This document shows, piece by piece, positions 18,410-27,939 of a stretch of DNA of 64,000 nucleotides. Positions within the stretch are counted from its first letter, which is position 1. Each line of letters begins with the position of its first letter. A program made the translations under genes and the position numbers. The notes below the pieces were generated by a model. The model saw only the letters and a list, made by a program, of their open reading frames with translations. It ran no database searches and was not told where the DNA came from. The DNA lies in assembly GCA_007859835.1 (NCBI GenBank), contig SJPJ01000001.1:4483026-4547025 (forward strand), given 5' to 3'. This stretch comes from Novipirellula herctigrandis. GTDB taxonomy: Bacteria; Planctomycetota; Planctomycetia; Pirellulales; Pirellulaceae.

Positions 18410-19555
18410 ATGAGATATGCATTCCGACTGGCGGAATTACTAGGCCACACCCCTGACCGACGCAAGCGACCGGGAACGATTAAGTCAATCGTCGAACACA
18501 CTGGTCTTGACCGGCATCAGGTCGCATCGCTTCTAAAAAACGAAGCGAAGTATATACCATTGGATGCCCTTTCGCGGCTTTGTGACTACTTGATCGACCA
18601 TGGTTATGCGACTGCGGACCAACTACCTGGGGCTCTCTTTGCGGTTAATGCTGAGAATTTTTGGGAATTGCTAGCTCGGCGAAGCGATATTGAAATTGTG
18701 ATTGGCGTTCGCCAAAACGAAGGGGAGAGTTCGCCTGAGAACGCGACAGTGGTCGCCAGCGATTCGGTACTCTTTGGTGAGTTACTCAATGGGGTTTCCA
18801 CCCTCGGTGGAGCTGCCAAGCACAAGACGCGATCCGAAGGTGAGGATGGAAAGGCAATTGAATTGCCAATGCCAGACCGCTTGCAGCAAACGCTTGTGTG
18901 GAGTCCCGGGCAAGTCTCCCTCGAAGATGCTCGTTCACGAGCTTCGGAAGTATTCGAAGGTTTCGTCGAAGCCCAAAACGATCGAGGCATGGTTTGTATT
19001 GGCAGCGTGAAAAGCAATCCCGTAGTTGAATTGCTGTTCTCCGACGCATTCGGATGCACTCCTTTTGTGACCGAAGACGATGTCGATGATGTTTCGGCCC
19101 GATCTTGCCCGTTCTTTTTGCGTTACCGCGAGAATGATCCGAAACCGGGGGCCGCGTCGGCGGGAATGCGATTGAGCAAGAACGAGGATGCACCCGAGCC
19201 AGGTTTCTATTACGAAAAAGACGACGGCACTTGGGCGTACGCCGGTGGTAAGGGGAATGACGCAGCGCTTGTATTCTACATTTACCGTGAAGCTCTTGGC
19301 CGACTCGACATGGTGCTCAGCGGATTTTCAGGTCGCGCGACTCGACTTTTGGCGAAGACTTTGGCAATTCGGGGTGAAGAGTTTTGGCCACCCGTTTACG
19401 AGCATGGTGGGATGCAGGTCGGTGCTTACTTAGTTCAGTACGAAAACACCGATGCGACCCCTAGCCGCGATGACTTGATCTTCAATCCTGGCGGTGCCGC
19501 TGAGATCATGCCGCTGTCAGAGAAAGCCTTGGCTAGGCGATTGTCGAAACGGTAG
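18410..19555 (+). CDS. HTH (Cro/C1-like) protein with a large uncharacterised domain
   Basis: The start ATG 18410 (MRYAFRLAELLGH) is chosen because the upstream in-frame part back to 18326 looks non-coding. Residues about 1-75 form a helix-turn-helix of the Cro/C1 kind: G-T-I-K-S-I-V-E-H-T-G-L-D-R-H-Q-V-A-S-L-L-K-N, then P-L-D-A-L-S-R-L-C-D-Y-L. The remaining 300 residues are mixed alpha/beta with no motif I recognise; notable stretches are V-C-I-G-S-V-K-S-N-P and F-Y-Y-E-K-D-D-G-T-W-A-Y-A-G-G. The second half may sense or bind a ligand. A strong terminator follows at 19630. The neighbours give no clear clue to its targets. Confidence 0.7.
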   Translation: MRYAFRLAELLGHTPDRRKRPGTIKSIVEHTGLDRHQVASLLKNEAKYIPLDALSRLCDYLIDHGYATADQLPGALFAVNAENFWELLARRSDIEIVIGVRQNEGESSPENATVVASDSVLFGELLNGVSTLGGAAKHKTRSEGEDGKAIELPMPDRLQQTLVWSPGQVSLEDARSRASEVFEGFVEAQNDRGMVCIGSVKSNPVVELLFSDAFGCTPFVTEDDVDDVSARSCPFFLRYRENDPKPGAASAGMRLSKNEDAPEPGFYYEKDDGTWAYAGGKGNDAALVFYIYREALGRLDMVLSGFSGRATRLLAKTLAIRGEEFWPPVYEHGGMQVGAYLVQYENTDATPSRDDLIFNPGGAAEIMPLSEKALARRLSKR

Positions 19556-19629
19556 GCAAGCCGTATTGAAAACGCCAATTTCGTTGCGATGGCGACTGGC
19601 TGCCGTTGTGAAATTCGTCGTCTGTGTCA

Positions 19630-19657
19630 AACGGTGGCTAACAGCCACCGTTTTTTT
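19630..19657. terminator. Intrinsic terminator between HTH gene and hisA
   Basis: AACGGTGGCT (19630-19639), a three-base loop and AGCCACCGTT (19643-19652) form a perfect 10-bp stem that runs into seven Ts. It lies between convergent genes 74 bp after the HTH stop, so it mainly ends the plus-strand transcript. Confidence 0.9.
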
Positions 19658-19688
19658 AATGCTCAACTCGGTTGTGCTCGCCCGTGGT

Positions 19689-20417
19689 CTAACGGTCGCC
19701 AGCAACATCGAGTACTTCTTCAAGCTGCATGGCGCCATCGTAGATCGATCGTCCGACGATAGCCGCAGGCATTTCCACTTTGACCAATTTACGAACGTCG
19801 TCCAACGTCGTTACCCCGCCGCTGGCAACAAGCGGGATATCGGTCGCGGCGGCCATCTGGGCGAGACCTTCAAAGTTCGGGCCTCGCATCATGCCGTCGC
19901 GTGCAATGTCGGTGTAGATAATCGCAGCAATTTTGTCGGTTCGGTTGCGAAGATCTTTGGCCAATTCAACTGCGGGAGTGCTGCTGGTTTCCAACCAACC
20001 ATCGGTCGCTACCATTCCGTCACGGGCGTCGATGCCGGCTGCTAGTTGCCCAGGATACTTCTCGCACATCGAGGCAAACCAATCAGGTTCCTTCAGGGCA
20101 GCCGAACCGACAACCAATCGACTGAGTCCGAGGGCCAGTAGTGCTTCGATCGCTTGTTCGTCTCGAACGCCGCCACCAAGTTCACACTGAAGCCCCGTTG
20201 CTTCCACGATTTTTTTTACCGCGTCGCGATTTCGTTCAGGGTCATCGCCACGGGCGGCGTCAAGGTCGACAAGGTGCAGTCGTTTTGCTCCTGCATCGCG
20301 CCAGCGAATCGCGAACTCGACTGGATCGTCACCAAAAACTGTTTGGCGATCATAGTCACCCTGGCGAAGCCGAACAGGTTTTCCATGACGAAGATCAATC
20401 GCGGGCCAGATTTCCAA
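19689..20417 (-). CDS. hisA: HisA: phosphoribosylformimino-5-aminoimidazole carboxamide ribotide isomerase
   Basis: HisA is a (beta/alpha)8 barrel that carries out the fourth step of histidine synthesis, an Amadori rearrangement of ProFAR. The translation shows E-I-W-P-A-I-D-L-R-H-G with the first catalytic Asp, V-D-L-D-A-A-R-G, E-L-G-G-G-V-R, G-I-D-A-R-D-G and the phosphate loop Y-T-D-I-A-R-D-G-M-M-x-G-P-N, then A-S-G-G-V-T and V-G-R-S-I-Y-D-G. I prefer TTG 20417 as start because GAGGAG stands six bases before it; the in-frame ATG at 20441 lies upstream of that site. The length (242) is normal. It is the last of three same-strand genes after two nucleoside phosphorylases and is not part of a his operon here. 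Confidence 0.95.
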   Translation of the reverse strand: MEIWPAIDLRHGKPVRLRQGDYDRQTVFGDDPVEFAIRWRDAGAKRLHLVDLDAARGDDPERNRDAVKKIVEATGLQCELGGGVRDEQAIEALLALGLSRLVVGSAALKEPDWFASMCEKYPGQLAAGIDARDGMVATDGWLETSSTPAVELAKDLRNRTDKIAAIIYTDIARDGMMRGPNFEGLAQMAAATDIPLVASGGVTTLDDVRKLVKVEMPAAIVGRSIYDGAMQLEEVLDVAGDR

Positions 20418-20485
20418 TGCATTCTCCTCAATGTTCCACATTCAAACGGGCGGCCAAAGTTGCCGCTGGAACCCAGTTTACCAAC

Positions 20486-21334
20486 TTATGCCCGATTTTT
20501 CACGATGGCTCTGACGATTGATTCCATCTTTGTTTCAGCTGCTTTTCCCGCTGCGAGGACTTCTTCGTGATTCGCCCCCGCTTCTCCGATGGGGGCATCG
20601 GGACGCGCAACATTGCTGACCATCGAAAGCCCCAAAGTTCGCATTCCAATGGCTGACGCAGCCAACACTTCCGGCACGGTGCTCATGCCCACAACATCAA
20701 CCCCAATTCGCCGCATCATCCGGTACTCTGCCCGCGTCTCGTAGGTTGGTCCAAGGGTTGCCAAGTAGGTTCCCTGGTAAGCCGTGAAGTTCCGTGCAAG
20801 TGATGTTTGTATGGCTAGTTTGGCCATTGGAGGGTCATAGAGATTGCCACGGCGCCCCAGTAAGTTTCTGGTTTGTGCCTTCGGTATCCGGCTGGGGCCA
20901 TGGATCCAGTTCAGGTGATCACGAATCACCACAATGTCGCCGACGCGAAGCTTCGGGTTCACTCCGCCCGCAGCATTACTGGCGATCAATCGGTCCGCGC
21001 CGAGCGACGCCATCACGTAAACCGGAAACGTGATTTGGTCGATCGTCCATCCTTCGTAGCGGTGAAAGCGACCTGCCATCGCCACAATCGGTGTGTCTTC
21101 AAGTTCGCCAAGAATCAGCTGCCCGCGGTGACCACCGGCAGTCGATCTCGCAAACCCGGGAATCTTGTTAAAAGGAATCGCGACGGCCTTTTCGATCTTG
21201 TCTGCTACTCCACCAAGTCCACTGCCGAGGATGATGCTGGTCAACGGTTTCATGGTCGATCGGCTGTGAATGAAATCACAAGCTTCGTCAATCGATCGTT
21301 GCTGCACATCCGTGGTCGTCGGTTTCTTGCTCAC
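20486..21334 (-). CDS. Purine nucleoside phosphorylase (6-oxopurine type, Asn at specificity site)
   Basis: This 282-residue trimeric-type PNP splits purine nucleosides with phosphate into base and ribose-1-phosphate. Visible are the phosphate loop I-L-G-S-G-L-G-G, G-H-R-G-Q-L, G-R-F-H-R-Y-E-G, the ribose/phosphate segment S-N-A-A-G-G-V, the purine-binding Glu in G-P-T-Y-E-T-R-A-E-Y-R, G-M-S-T-V-P-E and the specificity loop S-M-V-S-N-V. The Asn in that loop corresponds to human Asn243 and favours guanosine and inosine. It lies 68 bp upstream of hisA and 190 bp downstream of a paralogue on the same strand. The paralogue differs at the specificity position. Confidence 0.92.
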   Translation of the reverse strand: MSKKPTTTDVQQRSIDEACDFIHSRSTMKPLTSIILGSGLGGVADKIEKAVAIPFNKIPGFARSTAGGHRGQLILGELEDTPIVAMAGRFHRYEGWTIDQITFPVYVMASLGADRLIASNAAGGVNPKLRVGDIVVIRDHLNWIHGPSRIPKAQTRNLLGRRGNLYDPPMAKLAIQTSLARNFTAYQGTYLATLGPTYETRAEYRMMRRIGVDVVGMSTVPEVLAASAIGMRTLGLSMVSNVARPDAPIGEAGANHEEVLAAGKAAETKMESIVRAIVKNRA

Positions 21335-21524
21335 TCGGCTGTCTCACTGATTTGCATTCTCAATCTTCGATTGCTTAGGTTGGTATCACGTAGGCGTTGC
21401 GCGAGCGTCGGCGTGAGGATTGAAGTGAAATTGGATGGAATGAATTGACATGGCGTTACTTCGCAGCACGCTACGTTGAGTATCGACATTGGCCGAGTCT
21501 CACTCAGGCAATGCGAGGTCTCGT

Positions 21525-22364
21525 TCAGGCAATGCGAGTTTGGCCTGATTCTGCGACAATTCGGCGCACAAGGGTGATCAGTTTAGGCGAGGCTTCATTG
21601 GCTGTCGCAATGATCTCGTCCACATCGGCTGGCTTGAGTGCATCGGCCAGACACATGTCGGTGATCACACTTAATCCGACGACCTTCAAGCCGGCATGCA
21701 CGGCGACGATCGTTTCCGGTACCGTGCTCATTCCGACAACATCTGCGCCAATCGTTCTTAGGAAGCGATACTCGGCACGCGTTTCCAGGTTTGGTCCGGT
21801 AACGGCAACGAAAACTCCTTTGTGAATTGCGATACTTTCTTGTCTCGCAATTTCGATCGTACGATCGATCCAAAAGGGATCGTACGGGGCGCACATATCG
21901 GGAAAACGCGGTCCCAAACGGTCGTCATTGATGCCGACAAGGGGATTGTCACCCATCAAATTGATTTGATCTTCGATGACCATGATGTCACCGGAGGAGA
22001 AGTAGGGATTCAATCCGCCACAGGCATTGCTGACAACGAGAAGCTCTGCGCCGAGCGCTTTGAAAACCCGCACAGGAAGTGTGATCTGTTTTAACGGGTA
22101 GCCTTCGTATTGATGAAAGCGGCCTTCCATGGCCACAACTGGAACGCCAGCGAGTTGCCCGCAAACCAATCGTCCTTTATGACTTGTTGCTGTCGAAGTT
22201 GGGAAGTGAGGAATGTCACCGTAATCGATGGTTGCTTCGACTTCGATCTGTTCGGCTAAGCCTCCCAAACCAGTGCCAAGAATGATACCGACTTTTGGTA
22301 CCGATGCAAACTCATTTTTGATTTTTTTAGAAGCGTCTTCGATTTTGTCAAACAAGTCTAACAT
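21525..22364 (-). CDS. Purine nucleoside phosphorylase paralogue (Asp at specificity site)
   Basis: This 279-residue trimeric PNP is a paralogue of the next gene, with the same motif order: I-L-G-T-G-L-G-G, S-H-K-G-R-L, G-R-F-H-Q-Y-E-G-Y, S-N-A-C-G-G-L, G-P-N-L-E-T-R-A-E-Y-R and G-M-S-T-V-P-E. The specificity loop reads S-V-I-T-D-M-C, with Asp where the paralogue has Asn. In trimeric PNPs and MTA phosphorylases Asp here favours 6-aminopurines, so adenosine or methylthioadenosine is a likely substrate. I recall the same Asn/Asp split between the two PNPs of Thermus thermophilus. It is the first gene of a three-gene minus-strand group. Confidence 0.88.
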   Translation of the reverse strand: MLDLFDKIEDASKKIKNEFASVPKVGIILGTGLGGLAEQIEVEATIDYGDIPHFPTSTATSHKGRLVCGQLAGVPVVAMEGRFHQYEGYPLKQITLPVRVFKALGAELLVVSNACGGLNPYFSSGDIMVIEDQINLMGDNPLVGINDDRLGPRFPDMCAPYDPFWIDRTIEIARQESIAIHKGVFVAVTGPNLETRAEYRFLRTIGADVVGMSTVPETIVAVHAGLKVVGLSVITDMCLADALKPADVDEIIATANEASPKLITLVRRIVAESGQTRIA

Positions 22365-22589
22365 TGATACCCTGCAAGTTATGTTTCAATTCGTTGTTTC
22401 ATGAATGTCTTAGTGCGCTGTTAAGCCGCACCCACACTTCGGTATGATAACGACTCTTGGAGAGTGTGTCCGCATACGAGGCGGAATCGGTTAAGATACA
22501 AAACGGATTCGAGTTAATTCGTCACCACGCCGTTCTCATTGCGACTCCACTCGACAACCGCTTTTCCCGTTCAAGGACTCCGCTCGATT

Positions 22590-25028
22590 ATGTCTGTCCC
22601 TTCGCCTGATGTTTTTGAAAAGCTCGCTTCGTTCTATTTGGGCCGCCATTACGATTTGGCGAAAGGGGCACTCCAAGACGACTTGCTGCTGTACGATGCG
22701 AAGGATCTTTGCACGCACGCGATGTGCGTTGGGATGACTGGTAGCGGTAAAACGGGGCTCTGTTTGTCACTGCTCGAAGAAGCCGCAATCGACGGGATTC
22801 CCGCGATCTGCGTTGATCCCAAAGGGGATCTCGCCAACTTGATGTTGACGTTTCCCGAGCTGCGTCCCGAAGATTTCCAGCCCTGGGTCGATGCTGGTGA
22901 AGCAACTCGCAAAGGGGTTACGACCGACGGTTTGGCGGCTGAGAAAGCGAAGCTTTGGCGGAAAGGAATTGAGTCTTGGGGACAATCGCCATCGCGAATC
23001 GCCAAGTTTAAAGAGAGCGTTGACGTCGCGATCTATACGCCCGGCAGCAACGCCGGTATTCCGATGACAGTGCTAAAAAGTTTCGATGCGCCTCCCGCGG
23101 CATTGCTCGATGATTCCGACGCGATGCGGGAACGGATCACCGGCTCGGCGTCAGGATTGCTAACGTTGATGGGGATCAATGCCGATCCGCTGCTTTCACG
23201 TGAGCACATTCTAATCTCTTCGATTCTCGCCACGTGTTGGCGTGAAGGAAAGAACGTCAACATCGGCGACTTGATTGGAATGATTCAATCCCCGCCAATC
23301 GAACGAGTGGGCGTGTTGGACTTGGATTCGTTCATGCCGCCAAACGATCGCGCGAAGTTGGCGATGCAGTTGAATAATCTGCTCGCCTCGCCCGCTTTTT
23401 CAACATGGCTTGATGGTGAGCCATTGTCGATCAAGAATCTGCTTTACACCAGCGAGGGAAAGCCACGGCTAACGATCCTATCGATTGCCCATCTGAGCGA
23501 TTCGGAGCGAATGTTCTTCGTTACGATTTTGCTCAATGAGCTATTGGCGTGGGTAAGAACCCAAAGTGGAACGAGTTCGCTACGAGCGATGTTCTACATG
23601 GATGAAGTCGCGGGCTATTTCCCGCCCGTGTCAAATCCGCCTTCGAAGCCGCCAATGTTGACCCTGCTGAAACAAGCCCGAGCATTCGGTGTTGGGATCA
23701 TGTTGGCGACTCAGAATCCTGTTGATTTGGATTACAAAGGTTTGTCCAACATCGGAACCTGGTTTTTAGGCCGTCTGCAAACCGAACGCGATAAAGCGCG
23801 AGTACTCGAAGGACTTGAAGGAGCCGCTTCTCAATCGGGAGCCAAGTTTGATCGAGCGGCGATGGAACAAACGCTTGCGTCGCTTGGTAACCGAGTTTTT
23901 GTGATGAACAATGTTCACGACGACGGACCGAGTATTTTTCAAACGCGATGGGCGTTGTCGTTCTTAGCCGGACCACTTGCGCGCGATCAGATCAAAATGT
24001 TGATGGCCGATCGGAAAAAGCGACTTGAAGATCATTCCACCAAACCGGCATCCGAGTCAGTCAAGAATGAACCAGCAGCGTCATCCCGACCGGTCGTCCC
24101 CAGCGGGATAGATGAACGTTTTTTAACCGCAATCTCAATGTCCGCCGACGGTAACCGTCTTGTCTATCGCCCTGCGATCTATGCCGAAGGCACTTTGCAC
24201 TTCGTTCGAAGTTCCGCGGATTTAGATAAATGGGAAGATGCCAAGCGAATGGCCCGATGTGGTGCAGGAATTCCAGATGACATATGGGAATTGAGTGAAC
24301 CGCTTCACATCGATGCCGAATTGACCGAAAACTGCGATGACGATTTCACGTTTAGCGATTTGCCCAACGAACTTCGTAACGCGTCGAAGTTTAAGACGTA
24401 TGCAAAACAGTTCAAGGATTACTTATATCGCCATCATGCAATCACGCTCTACAAGAGTTCGTTGCTTGGCAGCTATGCACCGGGAGGATGCAACGAAGGC
24501 GATGCAAGGATTTTCTTTGAACAGGGTGCACGCGAGGAACGTGATCGAGAAACCGAGAAACTGAGAGACAAATACGCGAAGAAAATGAAGACACTCGACA
24601 AAAAACTTCAATCCGCCAAGGCTCGCGTGGCGGTTGAGGAAGACCAGTACGAGCAAGCCAAATTGTCGACGGTCGTTTCGTTTGGTGCATCGATCCTCGG
24701 CGCATTCCTAGGCAGAAAACTTGCCAGCCGTACGAACGTCTCGAAGGTGTCTACGGCCGCACGCGGTGCGGGCCGAGCCGTTCAGCAACGCGGAGATATC
24801 GCGCGAGCCGAAGAAACCTTGAGATCACTGGCTGTCGAGATGACTCAGTTGGATGAAGAGCTTCAAAGTGAAATCGCTGTTCTTGGCGAGAAGTACGATG
24901 TCAAAACATGGGAACTCGACACCACCGTCATCGCTCCGCGAAAGAGCGATCTAAAAGTCACTGGTCCCATTATTCTATGGACGCCATGGCAAGTGGATTC
25001 GACTGGAATCGCGACACCGATTTTCTGA
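22590..25028 (+). CDS. HerA-like/DUF87 ATPase with C-terminal coiled coil
   Basis: ATG 22590 (MSVPSPDVFEKL) is chosen over the longer open frame from 22539. The 812-residue protein has a Walker A G-M-T-G-S-G-K-T-G near residue 50 and C-V-D-P-K-G-D-L just after, as in HerA/FtsK/VirB4 superfamily ATPases. The Walker B is M-F-Y-M-D-E-V-A-G-Y-F-P-P, followed by a sensor-like L-A-T-Q-N-P-V-D-L. Residues about 480-660 are an unassigned folded part. The end is Lys/Glu-rich coiled coil interrupted by a short hydrophobic Gly/Ala segment (about residue 710). HerA proteins pump DNA with the nuclease NurA, but no nurA is adjacent. It converges with the chemoreceptor gene. Confidence 0.8.
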   Translation: MSVPSPDVFEKLASFYLGRHYDLAKGALQDDLLLYDAKDLCTHAMCVGMTGSGKTGLCLSLLEEAAIDGIPAICVDPKGDLANLMLTFPELRPEDFQPWVDAGEATRKGVTTDGLAAEKAKLWRKGIESWGQSPSRIAKFKESVDVAIYTPGSNAGIPMTVLKSFDAPPAALLDDSDAMRERITGSASGLLTLMGINADPLLSREHILISSILATCWREGKNVNIGDLIGMIQSPPIERVGVLDLDSFMPPNDRAKLAMQLNNLLASPAFSTWLDGEPLSIKNLLYTSEGKPRLTILSIAHLSDSERMFFVTILLNELLAWVRTQSGTSSLRAMFYMDEVAGYFPPVSNPPSKPPMLTLLKQARAFGVGIMLATQNPVDLDYKGLSNIGTWFLGRLQTERDKARVLEGLEGAASQSGAKFDRAAMEQTLASLGNRVFVMNNVHDDGPSIFQTRWALSFLAGPLARDQIKMLMADRKKRLEDHSTKPASESVKNEPAASSRPVVPSGIDERFLTAISMSADGNRLVYRPAIYAEGTLHFVRSSADLDKWEDAKRMARCGAGIPDDIWELSEPLHIDAELTENCDDDFTFSDLPNELRNASKFKTYAKQFKDYLYRHHAITLYKSSLLGSYAPGGCNEGDARIFFEQGAREERDRETEKLRDKYAKKMKTLDKKLQSAKARVAVEEDQYEQAKLSTVVSFGASILGAFLGRKLASRTNVSKVSTAARGAGRAVQQRGDIARAEETLRSLAVEMTQLDEELQSEIAVLGEKYDVKTWELDTTVIAPRKSDLKVTGPIILWTPWQVDSTGIATPIF

Positions 25029-25059
25029 CCTTGCGTGACTGCCGTGCGGGTTTACGGAA

Positions 25060-27939
25060 TCAAGTCTTAAATCGTTGGACAAGTCCATTGAGCTCGTCGG
25101 CAAGATGATGGAGTTCATCACCCGCGTTTTGTGTTTGCACGGCTCCAGTAGAGGTGTGACGTACGGATTTGTCGACGCCAGCAATGCTTTCGCTAATCTG
25201 AGTTCCCGCGTTTGCTAATTTTCCAACGCCACTTGCAACGGTTTCAGCAGCCTCGGATGTCTCGGTGATATTCTGAGCGATTTCGCGAGTGGTGATGGTT
25301 TGTTCTTCTACCGCGGACGCAATCGTGCGTGAAACCTCCTTGACCTCATCGATTACTTCGCTGACTTTGTTGATTGCATCCACAGCGTCAGACGACGAAG
25401 TTTGAATTCCCGTAATCAAAGGGCGAATTTCCTCGGTTGCGTCAGCCGTTTTGCGGGCAAGCTCTTTCACTTCACTGGCAACAACTGCGAAACCGTGTCC
25501 GGCTGCTCCAGCTCGGGCCGCCTCGATCGTTGCATTCAATGCAAGCAGGTTTGTCTGGCATGCGATGTCTTGAATCACTTCAATTACTTGCCCAATTTCG
25601 TTGGCCGAGTCACCCAGCACCGAGATGGTGTCGTTGCTGGATTGAGTGAGTTCCGCCGCATTGCCTGCGACCGACGATGCATGTTCCGCTGCGTTTGCAA
25701 TCTCAGTAACGCAATTTGCTAATTCTTCTGCTGCGGAGGCAACGGATCGGACATTGCCCGTCATTTGCTCCGAAGCGACTGCCATCGAGTTCATGTTAAG
25801 GCTCATTTGCTCTGTGGCAGTTACAACGGTTGTGGTTTGAGCGGTTGCTTCCTTTGCACCCCCGGTCAATTCGTTTGCAGTCGATGCAAGCATGCTTGAT
25901 GCTTTGCCAAGACTCTTCGAATTTCCGGCGAGACTTTCAATCATGACACGCAGTTTTCCAACAAATTCGTTGAACCAATAAGCAAGTTCGCCAAGTTCGT
26001 CTTTTTTCGAATCGTCCAGTTTTCGTGTCAGGTCGCCTTCGCCTTCCGCGATGTCTTTCAGCATTGAAACGGCATTCTTGAGTGGTCGGACGATCATGAT
26101 TGATGCGACAATCCCGATGCCTATGACAACAAATGTCACGAAGATTGAGATGCCCCCTGTCCACGCGAGCATCGAGTTTGAAGCTTTGTTGCCGATTTCG
26201 GTGATTTCGTTGACTGCCGCAAACGCCTCACTGCCATTTTGCTTTCCGAATAATCCCCAGTCCTTGTCGAAGAACTTAAACCGACAGTAGGCAGCAACGA
26301 CGTCGTTGCCGTGCGAGTCTTTCCACACACCTTGCCCAATAGCATCAGGCGTCTGAAATGCTTCGGCGATGTAATCCGTTGCAATCTCCGATCCAAGCGT
26401 GTACTTTGGATCCATGGCCGTCAAGTCGCTTCGGAATGTTGTCTTCCCTGTGTCTCGGTTAAGGCCAACAAGGTATGTACAACCCGTTTCGCCCATCCCG
26501 GTCCTGGCACACATGATCTCATTGATCGGCTCTTGAGTTAATTGCAGGGCAGCAATCAAGCTCAGCTCGCCATCTTTCATGATTGGGGCGCCAATAAACG
26601 CGGCGGGGTCAAAGTTGCTCGGCTCGTAAGGTTCAAAATCAGAAAAGCTAAACGCTTTCGTTTGAATGATGTCTCGCACAAGCTGACCAAAATTGGAGTC
26701 CTTGTATGGGCCAGTGAGCATGTTGGTATCGTAATCGGATTCACGGCAAACGGTGTAGATGCAATGCCCCTCCGGAGACAGTAAGAGCAAGTCATAGTAG
26801 CCGTATGTTTCATTGAAGTTTGCGAACCAATCGGATTTGCCTGCCTCCTCCTGATTGATGACTTCAAGCAGCGAAATCGTGGTGATGATGCACCAGTTGT
26901 TGTTTGGGATTTCAAGCGGCGAGTAGCAGACCAGTTCAAGGTTTCCGGTACTGCCTGTCTTCTGAAGCGTGCCACGATTACCGGATAAAGCTAGTTCGAT
27001 GTATTTGTCGGATTTTTCGTCGCCGATTCGGCCTGATTTGATGACTCGGTCGCTACGGTAACTGCTTCCGGTAGCTGTTTTTCCGATTAAATAGGTTTCG
27101 CCCGTTTTCCCTAAGCCCTCACGGCGCTGTGCGATTTTGTTGAGACGATCTGCGTCAATTTGCAGCGCCACCATGCCGATTTCTTCTCCGGAATCATTGA
27201 GAATTGGGCTGCCAACGAAACCAACGTACCGTCCGTCGCAAGGGGTGTAGGGAGCAAAATCGGTGAAAGCTGTCTCTTTGGTGTCTCTGACCTTTTGCCA
27301 AAGATTCGCAAGCCCCTCTTGTTTGAATTTTCCCTCTGCCAGATTTGTTCCGCAGTCCGCGTTACCTTTGACGCTATACATGACGTGGCCATGAGATATG
27401 CAAATGACGTACGCATCACCATAGCCGCGAGCGGAAACATACTTTGAAAGTAAGGCTCCATAGCTTTCGCTAAGCTCTTGATATTGGAGCGTTGAAGTGT
27501 CGTAAGATTCGTCTGCTCCGGTCTCCATTTCATCGTGATACTCTTTCAACTTGTCAAACAGTTCATACAGGTCAGAGCTAGATGCGAGCATATCCATATC
27601 CAGTTTTACTTGCTTGAATTCTGCTTCCACCTCCTTCTTTGCTGAGTCCTGAACGTCTTTCATTTTCTGTTCCGCTGCTGCTTGCATGGTGACGACCGTG
27701 TCGACTAATGAATCCATATCCCTTTGTCGATCGTCACAATAGTTTTCCATAAGCTGCTTCTTTAAATCTCGAAGAGCAACTAGCTGTGATTGTGCCCGTT
27801 CACTGAATCCCTCTGCAGCAGTCTCCTTAACGTTTTCCATCCCCTTCACAGCAACGCGGTAGCTTAAATATCCGACTAGCGTAATCGGTATGAGTCCGCA
27901 TCCTACAAACATCAAAACCAGTTTCGTCGATATCTTCAT
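25060..27939 (-). CDS. Methyl-accepting chemotaxis protein with two tandem Cache-like sensors
   Basis: ATG 27939 ([12 protein letters not shown]) starts right at the first membrane helix (about 6-26); the frame upstream is not convincing. The 959-residue product has a helical stretch (35-165) and two similar extracytoplasmic sensor modules (about 170-345 and 378-565). Each contains a F-x-D-F-x-P-Y-x-P segment, a G-x-P-I patch and G-x-T-G-x-T-Y-L. TM2 (about 594-616), HAMP and a full signalling hairpin follow; the tip reads [21 protein letters not shown]. Tip conservation implies coupling to CheA/CheW, which are not in the window. It is divergent from the Cache-sensor kinase, 978 bp apart. Confidence 0.93.
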   Translation of the reverse strand: MKISTKLVLMFVGCGLIPITLVGYLSYRVAVKGMENVKETAAEGFSERAQSQLVALRDLKKQLMENYCDDRQRDMDSLVDTVVTMQAAAEQKMKDVQDSAKKEVEAEFKQVKLDMDMLASSSDLYELFDKLKEYHDEMETGADESYDTSTLQYQELSESYGALLSKYVSARGYGDAYVICISHGHVMYSVKGNADCGTNLAEGKFKQEGLANLWQKVRDTKETAFTDFAPYTPCDGRYVGFVGSPILNDSGEEIGMVALQIDADRLNKIAQRREGLGKTGETYLIGKTATGSSYRSDRVIKSGRIGDEKSDKYIELALSGNRGTLQKTGSTGNLELVCYSPLEIPNNNWCIITTISLLEVINQEEAGKSDWFANFNETYGYYDLLLLSPEGHCIYTVCRESDYDTNMLTGPYKDSNFGQLVRDIIQTKAFSFSDFEPYEPSNFDPAAFIGAPIMKDGELSLIAALQLTQEPINEIMCARTGMGETGCTYLVGLNRDTGKTTFRSDLTAMDPKYTLGSEIATDYIAEAFQTPDAIGQGVWKDSHGNDVVAAYCRFKFFDKDWGLFGKQNGSEAFAAVNEITEIGNKASNSMLAWTGGISIFVTFVVIGIGIVASIMIVRPLKNAVSMLKDIAEGEGDLTRKLDDSKKDELGELAYWFNEFVGKLRVMIESLAGNSKSLGKASSMLASTANELTGGAKEATAQTTTVVTATEQMSLNMNSMAVASEQMTGNVRSVASAAEELANCVTEIANAAEHASSVAGNAAELTQSSNDTISVLGDSANEIGQVIEVIQDIACQTNLLALNATIEAARAGAAGHGFAVVASEVKELARKTADATEEIRPLITGIQTSSSDAVDAINKVSEVIDEVKEVSRTIASAVEEQTITTREIAQNITETSEAAETVASGVGKLANAGTQISESIAGVDKSVRHTSTGAVQTQNAGDELHHLADELNGLVQRFKT

